Assembly: GCA_024636595.1 (NCBI GenBank)
Contig: JAGXGT010000037.1
Coordinates: 1 to 22,761, forward strand
DNA length: 22,761 nt
Direction of reading: 5' to 3'
DNA from: Sphingomonadales bacterium
GTDB lineage: Bacteria > Pseudomonadota > Alphaproteobacteria > Sphingomonadales > Sphingomonadaceae
In this document: piece by piece, positions 1-7,518 of the stretch
Numbering within the stretch: position 1 is the first letter of the stretch
Layout of the letters: every line of letters begins with the position of its first letter
Translations under genes and position numbers: made by a program
The notes under the pieces: model-generated
Told to the model about the DNA's origin: nothing
Databases searched by the model: none
The model's input: the letters and a program-made list of their open reading frames with translations, nothing else

Positions 1-738
1 CCCCAGCACCAGGAAACATTCGCCGTTGGTATGCGGCTTCACTTCCCGGACCTGGCTCAGATTGACGATGGTAGAGCGATGCACCCGCTGGAAATTGCGG
101 GGATCGAGCCGCTTTTCCAGATCTTTCATGGTCTCGCGCAGGATCAGACTATTGTCGGCGGTATAGATGCACATATAGTCGCCGGCGGCATCAATCCGCT
201 CAATCGTATCAACATCGACGCGGAAAATCTGGCCGCGATCTTTCACGTTGATCAGCTTCTCATAGCGATTCGCCGACGCCGGTTCTTCCGAATCATCGAT
301 TCCCGCCATCGCATCCGGTGCCACTTCACTCAGCACATTTTTCAGCTTTTCGAGCTCAGCACCGCCGCGTTTTTCTGACAGGCGCTTGCGCACCCGGTCA
401 ATTGCGTCGGCCAGCCGGTCTTCCTCAACCGGCTTCACCAGATAATCGATCGCTTCGGCTTCAAAGGCACGGACCGCATGTTCGGAATATGCCGTCACAA
501 AGATGAACAGCGGCGGTTCGATCTCCATGATCCCCTGAACCACCGAAAAACCGTCAAACCCAGGCATCTGAATATCGAGAAACACCAGATCGGGCTTCAA
601 GGTCTTGATCTTGCGAATCGCTTCCCGGCCATTGCGGCAGGTGTCGACAATCTCGATATCGTCAAATTTTTCCAGCCGAATCTGCAAGCCTTGAATCGCA
701 AGCTTTTCATCATCGACTAATATCGTCCTGATCGTCAT
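1..738 (-). CDS. LytTR-family response regulator (3' end outside window)
   Basis: This is a LytR/AlgR-type response regulator that would be phosphorylated by the adjacent kinase and bind DNA through a LytTR domain. The 246 visible codons hold a receiver domain (about residues 3-120) with acidic residues D9 and D10, phospho-acceptor D55 in FLDIQMPG, T82 and K102 in YLVKP. After a charged linker (about 120-157) the LytTR domain starts near residue 160, with the typical RVHRSTIVNL segment near 219-227. The frame is open to base 1, so only the last part of LytTR (probably 10-20 residues) is missing. The ATG overlaps the kinase stop as ATGA, which implies translational coupling. Its targets cannot be read from the sequence. 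Confidence 0.95.
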   Translation of the reverse strand, partial: MTIRTILVDDEKLAIQGLQIRLEKFDDIEIVDTCRNGREAIRKIKTLKPDLVFLDIQMPGFDGFSVVQGIMEIEPPLFIFVTAYSEHAVRAFEAEAIDYLVKPVEEDRLADAIDRVRKRLSEKRGGAELEKLKNVLSEVAPDAMAGIDDSEEPASANRYEKLINVKDRGQIFRVDVDTIERIDAAGDYMCIYTADNSLILRETMKDLEKRLDPRNFQRVHRSTIVNLSQVREVKPHTNGECFLVLG

Positions 739-1970
739 GTTTTTAAATCCTTATGCTGAAATGATGCCATCGCGGGCGCATTGACAGGCTCCCGTTGACG
801 GTCATCACTGGATGCATGCTCCCCAAAAATAGTCTCGTTTCTCACTTGCTCGTCGGTCGCGGCGTGATCGGCCGCTTCGCGATCAATCTGTTCTCTAGTT
901 TCAAATGGCAAGGCGATCACCACCGAAAAGCCTTCGCCCGGTGACGAGCGCGTTTCAAATATAGCGCTTTCTCCATAGGCTTGGTTTAATCGCTCCTGAA
1001 TATTGCCGAGGCCGACACCGGTGGACGCGGGCTTGTTTGTCGTCGGGCCAACTTTCCCCGGCCCGGTATCCGACACGATTATGCGCAGTTTGTCGCCGTC
1101 GAGATGGGCAGACACCGAAATATCAGCCCCTTCTTCCTGCGGCGTCACTGCATATTTGATCGCATTCTCCACCAGCGGCTGCAGCAATAAGGACGGCAAT
1201 AACGCATCGCGCACGGCCGGATCGATATCAAAATGCGACCGCAGCCTTTCCTCAAAGCGCATTTTCTCGATATCCAGATAGAGATGCAGGGTTTCCACCT
1301 CCTGCGCCAGCGTCACCCGGCTGTGGACCTCGTTGACCAGCGTGTGACGCAGGAAGGAGGACAGGCGCGACAGCATGGCGTTGGCCGGTTCGGTCTGGCG
1401 CAACAGCACCAGCGTCGAAATGCTGTTCAGCGTGTTGAACAGGAAGTGCGGATTGAGCTGATAGCGCAGCATCGCCAGTTGAGCGCGAGTCGCCTGCGCT
1501 TCCAGTTGCAGCAGCTGGTCATTTTGCTCCTCGACCCGCAAAAAGAAATTGATCGCATAATAAAGCGCCGACCAGGCACCGAGCAGCATGATGCCGAGAA
1601 ACAGAGAACCCAGAAACAAGGTTCCAAATGCGGTTTCTGTGGCGGGGTTCTGGATCAGAAAAACCCAGGCGTCGATAAAAGCATAGAGCGCCGCTGCCAC
1701 CGTCAATATCGCAGCGGTGCTGCTCCATGTCACGATCGGGCGGCGGTGAATCAGATTCTTGTAGACCACTGACAACAGCAAGGAGATGGAATAGCCGGTA
1801 ATCGTCGAAATAATCACCGGCACCAGGAAGCTCAGCGGCAGTCCGTTTGAAATACCGCCGATCGCTCGCAAAATCAGCGCACCGGCCCAACCCGCGGATT
1901 GCAGATTCCAGAATGCGCGGTTCTTGTTGCCAAAAAACGGCTGGGGACGAATTTCCATGACGGCCATCAC
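735..1970 (-). CDS. LytS/YehU-type membrane sensor histidine kinase
   Basis: This inner-membrane sensor kinase (His_kinase PF06580 type) is partner to the downstream LytTR regulator. Four or five hydrophobic segments fill residues 28-145. A short coiled linker leads to the phospho-acceptor box YQLNPHFLFN (His near 175). The N box LVENAIKYAV lies near 266-275 and the ATP-lid glycines DTGPGKVG and GVGLGNIQERL lie near 301-327. About 50 hydrophilic residues follow the ATPase domain (361-411), longer than I expect for the family. The first codon is GTG at 1970, followed by ATG at 1967; neither has a clear Shine-Dalgarno, and the ATG at 1958 is also possible. The stop overlaps the regulator start (ATGA). 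No periplasmic sensing domain is visible, so the signal is unknown. Confidence 0.93.
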   Translation of the reverse strand: MMAVMEIRPQPFFGNKNRAFWNLQSAGWAGALILRAIGGISNGLPLSFLVPVIISTITGYSISLLLSVVYKNLIHRRPIVTWSSTAAILTVAAALYAFIDAWVFLIQNPATETAFGTLFLGSLFLGIMLLGAWSALYYAINFFLRVEEQNDQLLQLEAQATRAQLAMLRYQLNPHFLFNTLNSISTLVLLRQTEPANAMLSRLSSFLRHTLVNEVHSRVTLAQEVETLHLYLDIEKMRFEERLRSHFDIDPAVRDALLPSLLLQPLVENAIKYAVTPQEEGADISVSAHLDGDKLRIIVSDTGPGKVGPTTNKPASTGVGLGNIQERLNQAYGESAIFETRSSPGEGFSVVIALPFETREQIDREAADHAATDEQVRNETIFGEHASSDDRQREPVNAPAMASFQHKDLKT

Positions 1971-2039
1971 GCTATCTATAGCGGGGCATTGCCGGTTGGG
2001 GAAGAATCGCCTATCAATTGCGCAAATAAGACGACGAAC

Positions 2040-2097
2040 GCCCCATTTTTCGAGCTGAATGTAAAGATATTGGCATTATCAAGACGAAAAATGGGGC
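2040..2097. repeat. 13-bp perfect inverted repeat upstream of the HD-domain gene
   Basis: The arms are GCCCCATTTTTCG (2040-2052) and its exact reverse complement (2085-2097), with a 32-nt spacer. Within the spacer a second dyad, GATA-N7-TATC (2066-2080), lies almost at the centre. The element sits 28 nt before the HD gene start, in the 158-bp divergent region with the kinase. It could be a 5'-UTR hairpin or a DNA operator. It has no T-tract directly after it on the plus strand, so a simple terminator is unlikely. Confidence 0.7.
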
Positions 2098-2128
2098 TGA
2101 AGATCGGCAACTGACAAAGGAGAATATG

Positions 2129-2710
2129 ATGGGTGGTCCCAACGAAGTCCGGGCTAAATTCCCTTCCATGGAAGAAGGTACGCAAGAAGACTGGCAGATT
2201 ATCGGCGGCCATTTTGGCCCCTTTGCCAGCAAGGTAGCCGACCGCGTGCTCGACCATCTGAAGCTGCTCGACGGCGATTTTGGCGGTTTTCCGATCGACC
2301 GGATGCAACATAGTCTGCAAACCGCGACTCGCGCGCACCGCGATGGGCGGGACGAGGAATATGTGGTGATGGCCCTGCTGCACGACGTCGGTGATACGCT
2401 CGGCACCTACAACCATCCCGATATTGCTGCGGCGATCCTGAAACCTTTTGTCAGCGAAAAGAATCACTGGATCGCGGAAAAGCATGGCATCTTTCAGGGC
2501 TATTATTTTTTCCACTATCTCGGGCAGGATCGCGACATGCGCGAGCAATTTCGCGGTCACGAACATTTTGAGGATTGTGCGGAATTCTGCGCGAAATATG
2601 ACCAGACGGCGTTTGATGCCGCCTATGATACCGCGCCGCTGGAGTTTTTCGAACCGATGGTTCGCCGCGTCATGGCCCGCCCGATAAACAGCATTTACGC
2701 GACAGAATAG
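2129..2710 (+). CDS. HD-domain protein, PhnZ/TmpB-like predicted phosphohydrolase or diiron oxygenase
   Basis: This 193-residue cytoplasmic protein has an HD metal-binding fold. Candidate ligands are H61 in MQHSLQTAT, H85-D86 in ALLHDVGD, H96, H119 in AEKHG and D158 in AKYDQ. The QHSLQTAT and LLHD.GD patterns resemble the COG4341 'predicted HD phosphohydrolase' group, which is related to the mixed-valence diiron oxygenases PhnZ and TmpB; that placement is from memory. The protein could therefore be an oxygenase of a small substrate rather than a phosphohydrolase. AAAGGAG at 2116-2122 is 6 nt before the ATG at 2129 and only 3 nt before the ATG at 2126, so I prefer 2129. It appears monocistronic, and no neighbouring phosphonate gene supports a substrate. 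Confidence 0.85.
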   Translation: MGGPNEVRAKFPSMEEGTQEDWQIIGGHFGPFASKVADRVLDHLKLLDGDFGGFPIDRMQHSLQTATRAHRDGRDEEYVVMALLHDVGDTLGTYNHPDIAAAILKPFVSEKNHWIAEKHGIFQGYYFFHYLGQDRDMREQFRGHEHFEDCAEFCAKYDQTAFDAAYDTAPLEFFEPMVRRVMARPINSIYATE

Positions 2711-2729
2711 AACCGCCAGAGACGAGCCA

Positions 2730-3269
2730 TCAGGCGGCCGTGGATTCGCCAATTTCCCGGAGATGACGAACAACCATATCATCGCGATTGGCACCGTCTG
2801 AAGCGGGTTTCAGCTCCGCTTCGTCGATCCAGCACAGATCATCCATTTCGAGAACACGGTCATCATGGGCCCGCATGCTGATCTTGCGGATCGGTTTGCG
2901 GTCGCGCGAATCGCATAGGATCGGATTGGACGGAACGCCGGTTTCCCATCTTTCTCCCCATTGCCGGAGCGCGATCATCGTCGGCAGCAAATCCTGACCC
3001 TTGTCGGTCAGTCGATATTCGACCTTCCGTTTGTCATGATCACAGGGCCGACGGGTCATGATTCCCGCTTCCACCATCCGGGTGAGCCGGTTGGCCAGGA
3101 TATTTCGGGCGATCCCAATCTCGGAGAGGAAATCCTCAAAATGGCCAACGCCATTGAGCGCGGCACGCAATATCATGAAACACCAACGTTCGCCGATCAC
3201 TTCCAGTGACACGGGCAGACTGCACTCACCGCCAGCCAGACTCGATAGATCTTCTCTGATTTTCTCCAT
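2730..3269 (-). CDS. HxlR-family winged-helix transcriptional regulator
   Basis: The HxlR/MarR-like DNA-binding domain covers roughly residues 15-110. It shows the characteristic SLEVIGERWCFMILR helix (21-35), the recognition region FEDFLSEIGIARNILANRL (44-62), and a wing with RRPCDHDKRKVEYRLTDKG (73-91). About 65 extra C-terminal residues follow, longer than small HxlR proteins of about 110 residues. C16 lies close to the position of the redox-active Cys known in YodB/HypR-type members, so thiol sensing is possible. The ATG at 3269 has AGGA 8 nt upstream; an in-frame TTG at 3299 lies further out and is less likely. It is divergent from the small exported protein, with an operator-like palindrome between, which suggests control of itself and/or that neighbour. 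Confidence 0.92.
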   Translation of the reverse strand: MEKIREDLSSLAGGECSLPVSLEVIGERWCFMILRAALNGVGHFEDFLSEIGIARNILANRLTRMVEAGIMTRRPCDHDKRKVEYRLTDKGQDLLPTMIALRQWGERWETGVPSNPILCDSRDRKPIRKISMRAHDDRVLEMDDLCWIDEAELKPASDGANRDDMVVRHLREIGESTAA

Positions 3270-3316
3270 GTATCCATTCCTAAACCAGTTTTTTGGCAAG
3301 TGCGAAAAAAATATAA

Positions 3317-3338
3317 GTTTTTAGTTGCAACTTAAAAC
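3317..3338. promoter_or_regulatory. Operator-like near-palindrome between the HxlR gene and the exported-protein gene
   Basis: The core AGTTGCAACT (3323-3332) is a perfect 10-bp palindrome. Beyond one mismatched position on each side the symmetry resumes for five more bases, giving 22 bp with a single mismatched pair. Part of one arm recurs as a direct repeat: GCAACTTAAA (3327-3336) and GCAACCTAAA (3361-3370), 34 bp apart. The AT-rich block lies in the 173-bp divergent region, where both promoters should be. HxlR proteins bind such dyads as dimers, so it is the likely site of the adjacent regulator. That is an inference. Confidence 0.6.
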
Positions 3339-3442
3339 CTATTAATATAAGTATTGATTCGCAACCTAAATTGCAAGCCAAATTTTCTCCCCTGTGGCCT
3401 TCGCCAAGATGGCCCGAAAACAGAATGACGAAAGGAAATATC

Positions 3443-3772
3443 ATGCTTCTCTCCCAAAGCCCGCTTCGCGCTTCGATGATCTTCTGCATCGCTGCGATGA
3501 CCTCCCTCACCCTGTTCACAGCAACCACCGTAGAGGCACGCACCAAACCCGTCGCCTATACGGCGGAATTGCAGGCCCCGGTTGAAGCCACGCAGGAAAT
3601 CATCAAGGATACCGTGATCCGCTGTGCAGGCACCGAATGCATTGGCACGCAAAGCAGCTCCGCACCACGGACAATTTGCGCCAAGCTCGCCGATGAATTC
3701 GGACCGGTCGCCAGTTTTGCCTATAAAGGCGAGGCATTTGACACCGAGGCACTCGCCAAGTGCAACAACTGA
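3443..3772 (+). CDS. Small exported protein, CC_3452-like
   Basis: This 109-residue protein has a Sec signal peptide: a short polar start, a hydrophobic stretch FCIAAMTSLTLFTATT, and a likely cleavage after VEA near residue 33. The mature part carries RCAGTECIG, then PRTICAKLADEFGPVASF, and ends in LAKCNN. The four spaced cysteines suggest two disulfides in the periplasm. The pattern matches what I remember as the 'CC_3452 family', short exported alphaproteobacterial proteins of unknown function; this is from memory. AAGGAA at 3432-3437 sits 5 nt before the ATG at 3443, which is preferred over an upstream in-frame ATG at 3371 that would place residues before the signal peptide. It is divergent from the HxlR regulator and may be its target. 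Confidence 0.8.
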   Translation: MLLSQSPLRASMIFCIAAMTSLTLFTATTVEARTKPVAYTAELQAPVEATQEIIKDTVIRCAGTECIGTQSSSAPRTICAKLADEFGPVASFAYKGEAFDTEALAKCNN

Positions 3773-3787
3773 CGTGAAGATCCCCGT

Positions 3788-3839
3788 CTGACCGGTCTCT
3801 GACTCCCTATGGTAGCCAAATACGGCTCCTACCGGTCAG
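3788..3839. repeat. 9-bp perfect inverted repeat in the leader region of rel
   Basis: CTGACCGGT (3788-3796) and ACCGGTCAG (3831-3839) are exact reverse complements. Inside them, GGTAGCC (3811-3817) can pair with GGCT...ACC (3824-3833) as an alternative, bulged stem. The element starts 15 nt after the stop of the small exported protein gene and lies just before a terminator-like hairpin. It could be part of a composite 3'-end structure or of a leader for the downstream rel gene. No protein is encoded here. Confidence 0.55.
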
Positions 3840-3843
3840 CCAT

Positions 3844-3907
3844 AGCGCCGAAGCAAAGCTCCTTTTCCGGCCTGCCGGACATAAGAGCACGCTTCGGCGC
3901 TCTTTTT
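3844..3907 (+). terminator. Branched hairpin with T-tract between the exported-protein gene and rel
   Basis: AGCGCCGAAGC (3844-3854) and GCTTCGGCGCT (3891-3901) form a perfect 11-bp stem, followed within two bases by TTTTT (3903-3907). Inside the large loop, TCCGG-CCTG-CCGGA (3866-3879) forms a second hairpin. An alternative local hairpin, AGAG..CGC-TTCG-GCG-CTCT (3884-3903), uses the stable C(UUCG)G tetraloop and also runs into the T-tract. Either fold fits a factor-independent terminator for the upstream gene. It leaves only 37 nt for a rel promoter after it, so attenuation of rel is a possible alternative role. Confidence 0.65.
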
Positions 3908-3944
3908 AGTTGCCCCGGTCCCGAAAGCGCACCATCTTCGTACC

Positions 3945-6035
3945 ATGCTCAGGCAATATGAACTGGTGGAACGGGTCCGATCCTATGATCCCGATGCAGA
4001 TGAAGATCTGATAAACCGCGCCTATGTTTTTTCCGTGCAAAGGCATGGCAGCCAGAAACGCGCCAGCGGCGACCCTTATTTCAGCCATCCTATAGAGGTT
4101 GCGGGTCTGATGACCGACCTCAAGCTGGACCAGCAGACCATCGTCACGGCGCTGCTCCACGATACGGTCGAGGATACGCTGACCACGACCGAAGAAATCA
4201 GCAAATTATTCGGCGAAGAAATCGCTCGCCTGGTTGATGGCGTGACCAAGCTCTCGAAGATCGAAGCGCAGACCGACAATGAACGCGCCGCGGAGAATCT
4301 GCGCAAATTTCTGCTGGCCATGTCCGATGATATCCGTGTGCTGCTGGTCAAGCTCGCCGACCGCCTGCACAATATGCGCACCCTGCATTTCATCAAGAGT
4401 GAAGAAAAGCGACAGCGAATCGCCCACGAAACCATGGATATCTATGCGCCGCTCGCCGAACGGGTCGGCATGTATGAATATATGCGGGAGATGCAGTTGC
4501 TGGCTTTCCAGCACATGGAACCGGAAGCCTATGAAACAATCACCAAAAGATTGCAGGCGATCAAGGAAGGGGACGAAGGCCAGGTCGATAAGATCTCGCT
4601 GTCGATCCAGAAGGCCTTGCAGAGCGGCGGTCTGGCGGCAGAAGTCAGCGGGCGAGAGAAACATCCCTATTCGATCTGGCGCAAAATGCAGGAACGGCAC
4701 GTCAGCTTTGAACAACTGACCGACATCATGGCGTTCCGGGTTGTGACCGACAATAGCGCCGAATGCTATCGCGCACTCGGCATCCTCCACAAGAAATGGA
4801 AAATGGTCCCCGGCCGGTTCAAGGACTATATCTCCACGCCCAAGCGCAACGGGTATAGCTCTATCCACACCACGATCATGCACGGCACCAATATGCGGGT
4901 GGAAATCCAGATCCGCTCGCAGCGCATGCACGAGGATAATGAATGCGGGCTCGCCGCGCACTGGGCCTATAAACAGGGCAACCGGCCCGATGGTCAGGCC
5001 GGCTGGATCCGCGATCTGATCGAGATTCTCGATCAGGCCGAAGATGCAGAGGAATTGCTCGAACACACCCGGCTGGCGATGTACCAGGACCGGATTTTTG
5101 CCTTCACGCCGAAAGGCACCTTGCTACAGATGCCGCGCGGTTCGACGACCGTCGATTTCGCTTATGCCGTGCACACCGATCTTGGCAATCAGGCGGTCGG
5201 CGCCAAGGTCAATGGCCGGCATGTGCCGCTACGCACCCAGCTACAAAATGGCGATGTCGTCGAAATCCTCAAATCCAAGGGGCAGGAACCGCAGCCGGGC
5301 TGGCTGTCCTTTGTCATCACCGGCAAGGCGCGCGCGGCGATCCGCCGCAATGTCCGATTCAAGGAACGCGACGAGATGATCGCGATCGGCACCGAGCTTT
5401 ATGAAGAAATCATCGAGCGACTGCCCGGCAAGATCGGCAAGCGCGCGATCAAGGCGGCGCTGAAACGGCTGAACTTGAAGGAGCCGGATGACCTGATGAT
5501 GGCGATCGGGACCCGCGAGCTCAGCGACCGCGAGGTGATGGAAGCGATCATTCCAGGCAGCATCCACGACAATGATGACGAAAGGCAATGGCCGGAGCAG
5601 GACCGCGCCATTTCGATCAAGGGCCTGACCCCGGGCGTGGCTTTCAATCTCGCCGAATGCTGCCATCCGGTGCCGGGTGACCGGATTGTCGGGCTACGCC
5701 GCAGTGGCGAAAATGTCGAGGTACATACGATCGATTGCCCGAGTCTGGCCGATGGCGTCGATGCGGACTGGGTCGACCTCAGCTGGGGCAACGAAAGCGA
5801 CGGCGCGCCGGCGCGGCTATGCGCAGTGCTGCACAACAAGCCGGGCACACTGGCCGAAATGGCCGGAATTTTCGGCTTCCACAATGCCAATATCCTCAAC
5901 CTGCGCCTGTCCCACCGCGATGGACCGTTCCACACGTTCGATGTCGATCTGGAGGTGCATAATGTCCATCATCTGATGCGCATCTTATCCGCATTGCGCG
6001 CATCGGAAGCGGTTGCGCAAGCTGAACGCGCCTGA
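3945..6035 (+). CDS. Bifunctional (p)ppGpp synthetase/hydrolase, RelA/SpoT family
   Basis: This 696-residue protein is the single long Rel/SpoT homologue (Rsh) expected in an alphaproteobacterium; it makes and degrades the alarmone (p)ppGpp. The hydrolase HD domain has R39, H48, H72-D73 and E76-D77 in ALLHDTVEDT, so hydrolysis should be active. The synthetase domain carries RFKDYISTPKRNGYSSIH (near 292-309); RFKD is the bifunctional-type charge motif, unlike EFDD of synthetase-only RelA. A TGS domain follows near 381-445, a Cys-containing region AECCHPVPGDRIVG near 570, and a C-terminal ACT domain near 623-690. The start MLRQYELVERV matches family N-termini, but I see no Shine-Dalgarno before 3945. 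Upstream hairpins may affect expression. It converges on the FKBP genes, 18 bp apart. Confidence 0.96.
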   Translation: MLRQYELVERVRSYDPDADEDLINRAYVFSVQRHGSQKRASGDPYFSHPIEVAGLMTDLKLDQQTIVTALLHDTVEDTLTTTEEISKLFGEEIARLVDGVTKLSKIEAQTDNERAAENLRKFLLAMSDDIRVLLVKLADRLHNMRTLHFIKSEEKRQRIAHETMDIYAPLAERVGMYEYMREMQLLAFQHMEPEAYETITKRLQAIKEGDEGQVDKISLSIQKALQSGGLAAEVSGREKHPYSIWRKMQERHVSFEQLTDIMAFRVVTDNSAECYRALGILHKKWKMVPGRFKDYISTPKRNGYSSIHTTIMHGTNMRVEIQIRSQRMHEDNECGLAAHWAYKQGNRPDGQAGWIRDLIEILDQAEDAEELLEHTRLAMYQDRIFAFTPKGTLLQMPRGSTTVDFAYAVHTDLGNQAVGAKVNGRHVPLRTQLQNGDVVEILKSKGQEPQPGWLSFVITGKARAAIRRNVRFKERDEMIAIGTELYEEIIERLPGKIGKRAIKAALKRLNLKEPDDLMMAIGTRELSDREVMEAIIPGSIHDNDDERQWPEQDRAISIKGLTPGVAFNLAECCHPVPGDRIVGLRRSGENVEVHTIDCPSLADGVDADWVDLSWGNESDGAPARLCAVLHNKPGTLAEMAGIFGFHNANILNLRLSHRDGPFHTFDVDLEVHNVHHLMRILSALRASEAVAQAERA

Positions 6036-6049
6036 TTTGACGATCAGGC
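6030..6049. terminator. Hairpin between convergent rel and FKBP genes
   Basis: GCCTGAT (6030-6036) and ATCAGGC (6043-6049) form a perfect 7-bp stem with a TTGACG loop. It spans the rel stop codon and most of the 18-bp gap to the FKBP stop. Neither strand has a clear T-tract, so it is at best a weak or Rho-assisted bidirectional end, or an mRNA 3'-end stabiliser. Confidence 0.35.
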
Positions 6050-6053
6050 AAAC

Positions 6054-6668
6054 TTAGCGAGTGGGCGGTGGTCCGCCGGGAACGCCCTGGACCTGCATCT
6101 GCTGACGCAGCTCTTCCATTTGCGCTGCTGAAATAAAGTCCAGCAAAGTCACATCGAATATCAGCAGGCTGTTAGCGGGCAGTTCCGGTCCGGGTGACAC
6201 TTCGCCATAGGCGAGGTCCGACGGGATCCAGATACGATATTCGCCGCCTTTCTGCATCAGTTGCAGTGCTTCCGAGAAACCCGGCACAACCGCACCGACG
6301 GGCATCGGCGTCTGCTCGTTAGCATCAAAGACAGTGCCATCGCGCAACCTGCCTTCATATTTGACGAGCGCGGTATCGGTAGCGGAGGGGGAGGCCCCCT
6401 CACTCGCTTTGATCACTTTATATTGCAATCCGGATTTGGTCTGCTCAACGCCGGGCTGCTTGGCATTTTCCGCCAGGAATTCGGCGTTGCTCGGTGGCGG
6501 GAACAGTTGTTCCCATCCCGCCTGGGCAAATTCTGTGGGGCTGGTTTTTTCGGGTATGGCCAGTGCAAGCACGACCACCAAGATGATGCCGAGCAGCAGC
6601 CCGAGCAAGAACGGCCTGATCGAGAACGATGACCCGCTTTCCTTCTGGCCTGAGCCGATATTACTCAC
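6054..6668 (-). CDS. Membrane-anchored FKBP-type peptidyl-prolyl cis-trans isomerase (copy 1)
   Basis: This 204-residue protein begins with a polar cytoplasmic stretch, one transmembrane segment (about 19-38), then a Mip/FkpA-like spacer with FLAENAK and SGLQYKVIK. An FKBP domain covers about 96-178, with GTVFDANEQ, VVPGFSEALQLMQKGGEYR, IPSDLAYGE and SLLIFDVTLLDF. The catalytic domain should face the periplasm and assist protein folding. The tail is Met/Gln- and Pro/Gly-rich (QQMQVQGVPGGPPPTR). The start is GTG at 6668, with GGAG 8 nt upstream. It is the third gene of an rpsU-FKBP-FKBP run and is nearly identical in its catalytic domain to the gene 35 bp upstream, a tandem duplication. Confidence 0.92.
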   Translation of the reverse strand: MSNIGSGQKESGSSFSIRPFLLGLLLGIILVVVLALAIPEKTSPTEFAQAGWEQLFPPPSNAEFLAENAKQPGVEQTKSGLQYKVIKASEGASPSATDTALVKYEGRLRDGTVFDANEQTPMPVGAVVPGFSEALQLMQKGGEYRIWIPSDLAYGEVSPGPELPANSLLIFDVTLLDFISAAQMEELRQQMQVQGVPGGPPPTR

Positions 6669-6703
6669 GAACTAAGCTCCAAAAATAATTATGCTAACGG
6701 CAA

Positions 6704-7276
6704 TTATTGGCCTGGAGCACCAGGAACAGCGCCCTGCGCCTGCATCTGCTGCCGCAATTCTTCCATTTGCGCTGCTGAAATAAAGTCGAGTAGAGTGACA
6801 TCAAAAATAAGCAGACTGTTTGGCGGAATCTGTTCGCCGGGGGCCGCTTCGCCATAGGCGAGGTCCGACGGGATCCAGATACGATATTCGCCGCCCTTCT
6901 GCATCAGCTGCAGTGCTTCGGAAAAGCCGGGGACGACGCCGCCGACCGGCATCGGCGTCTGCTCGTTGGCATCAAAGACCGTGCCATCACGCAGCGTGCC
7001 TTCATATTTCACCAGGGCGGTATCGGTTGCGGTTGGCGAAGGCCCCTCGCCTGGCTTGAGTACCTTATATTGCAGTCCGGAGGCGGTTGTCTGTACCCCA
7101 TCCTCGTCGGCATTCGCGGCGAGAAACTGTTCGTTACTCGCGCCGTTGACGACCGCATTCTCGGTTCCCGTATAAGCGAGAAGCAGCGCGGCGATGACAA
7201 TCAGCAGCACCCCGAGCCAAATCTTGGTCAGCGAACATTTTTTGATGGGATGTATCGGAACCGTCGTGACAGACAT
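6704..7276 (-). CDS. Membrane-anchored FKBP-type peptidyl-prolyl cis-trans isomerase (copy 2)
   Basis: This 190-residue paralogue of the following gene has a transmembrane segment at about 19-35 after a basic start, a spacer with FLAANADEDG and SGLQYKVLK, and an FKBP domain at about 84-168. From TDTALVKYEG to the LRQQMQ tail the two copies differ at only about ten positions, mostly in the loop AAPGEQIPP versus VSPGPELPA. The N-terminal anchors, in contrast, are unrelated. That pattern suggests recent duplication or gene conversion of the catalytic part while the anchors diverged. The start ATG at 7276 has AAGG about 10 nt upstream. It lies 35 bp downstream of rpsU and is probably co-transcribed with it. 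Confidence 0.92.
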   Translation of the reverse strand: MSVTTVPIHPIKKCSLTKIWLGVLLIVIAALLLAYTGTENAVVNGASNEQFLAANADEDGVQTTASGLQYKVLKPGEGPSPTATDTALVKYEGTLRDGTVFDANEQTPMPVGGVVPGFSEALQLMQKGGEYRIWIPSDLAYGEAAPGEQIPPNSLLIFDVTLLDFISAAQMEELRQQMQAQGAVPGAPGQ

Positions 7277-7311
7277 GGGCAGGCTACCTTATATTCGTGG
7301 AGCCGAAGCGC

Positions 7312-7518
7312 TTAAATCAGACCGTCGCGTTCCATCCGCTTGCGGTCCATCTTGCGGGCGCGGCGCACAGCAGCAGCCTTTTCGCGGGCGCGCTTTTCGG
7401 ATGGCTTTTCGTAATGGCGGCGAAGCTTCATTTCGCGATAAACGCCTTCACGCTGCAATTTTTTCTTGAGCGCGCGGAGCGCCTGATCAACATTATTATC
7501 GCGAACCATGATTTGCAT
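7312..7518 (-). CDS. rpsU: 30S ribosomal protein bS21
   Basis: This 68-residue, very basic protein matches bS21 along its whole length: MVRDNNVDQALRALKKKL, then REGVYREMKLRRHYEKPSEKR, then an Arg/Lys-rich C-terminus. bS21 sits on the small-subunit platform near the anti-Shine-Dalgarno helix and assists initiation. The first Met (7518) fits the family form MQIxVRDNN; GGAG lies 12 nt upstream, rather far, and the second ATG would be farther still. The upstream region contains several hairpins and could be a regulatory leader. Two FKBP isomerase genes follow on the same strand. Confidence 0.96.
   Translation of the reverse strand: MQIMVRDNNVDQALRALKKKLQREGVYREMKLRRHYEKPSEKRAREKAAAVRRARKMDRKRMERDGLI

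Noticed and set aside
1976..2794. 272-codon minus-strand ORF spanning the HD-domain gene
   Set aside because: It is antisense to a well-supported HD-domain gene, crosses the inverted repeat and promoter region, and its translation shows no family motif or ribosome site.
4206..5066. 286-codon minus-strand ORF inside rel
   Set aside because: It is antisense to the conserved hydrolase and synthetase domains of Rel and has no features of its own.
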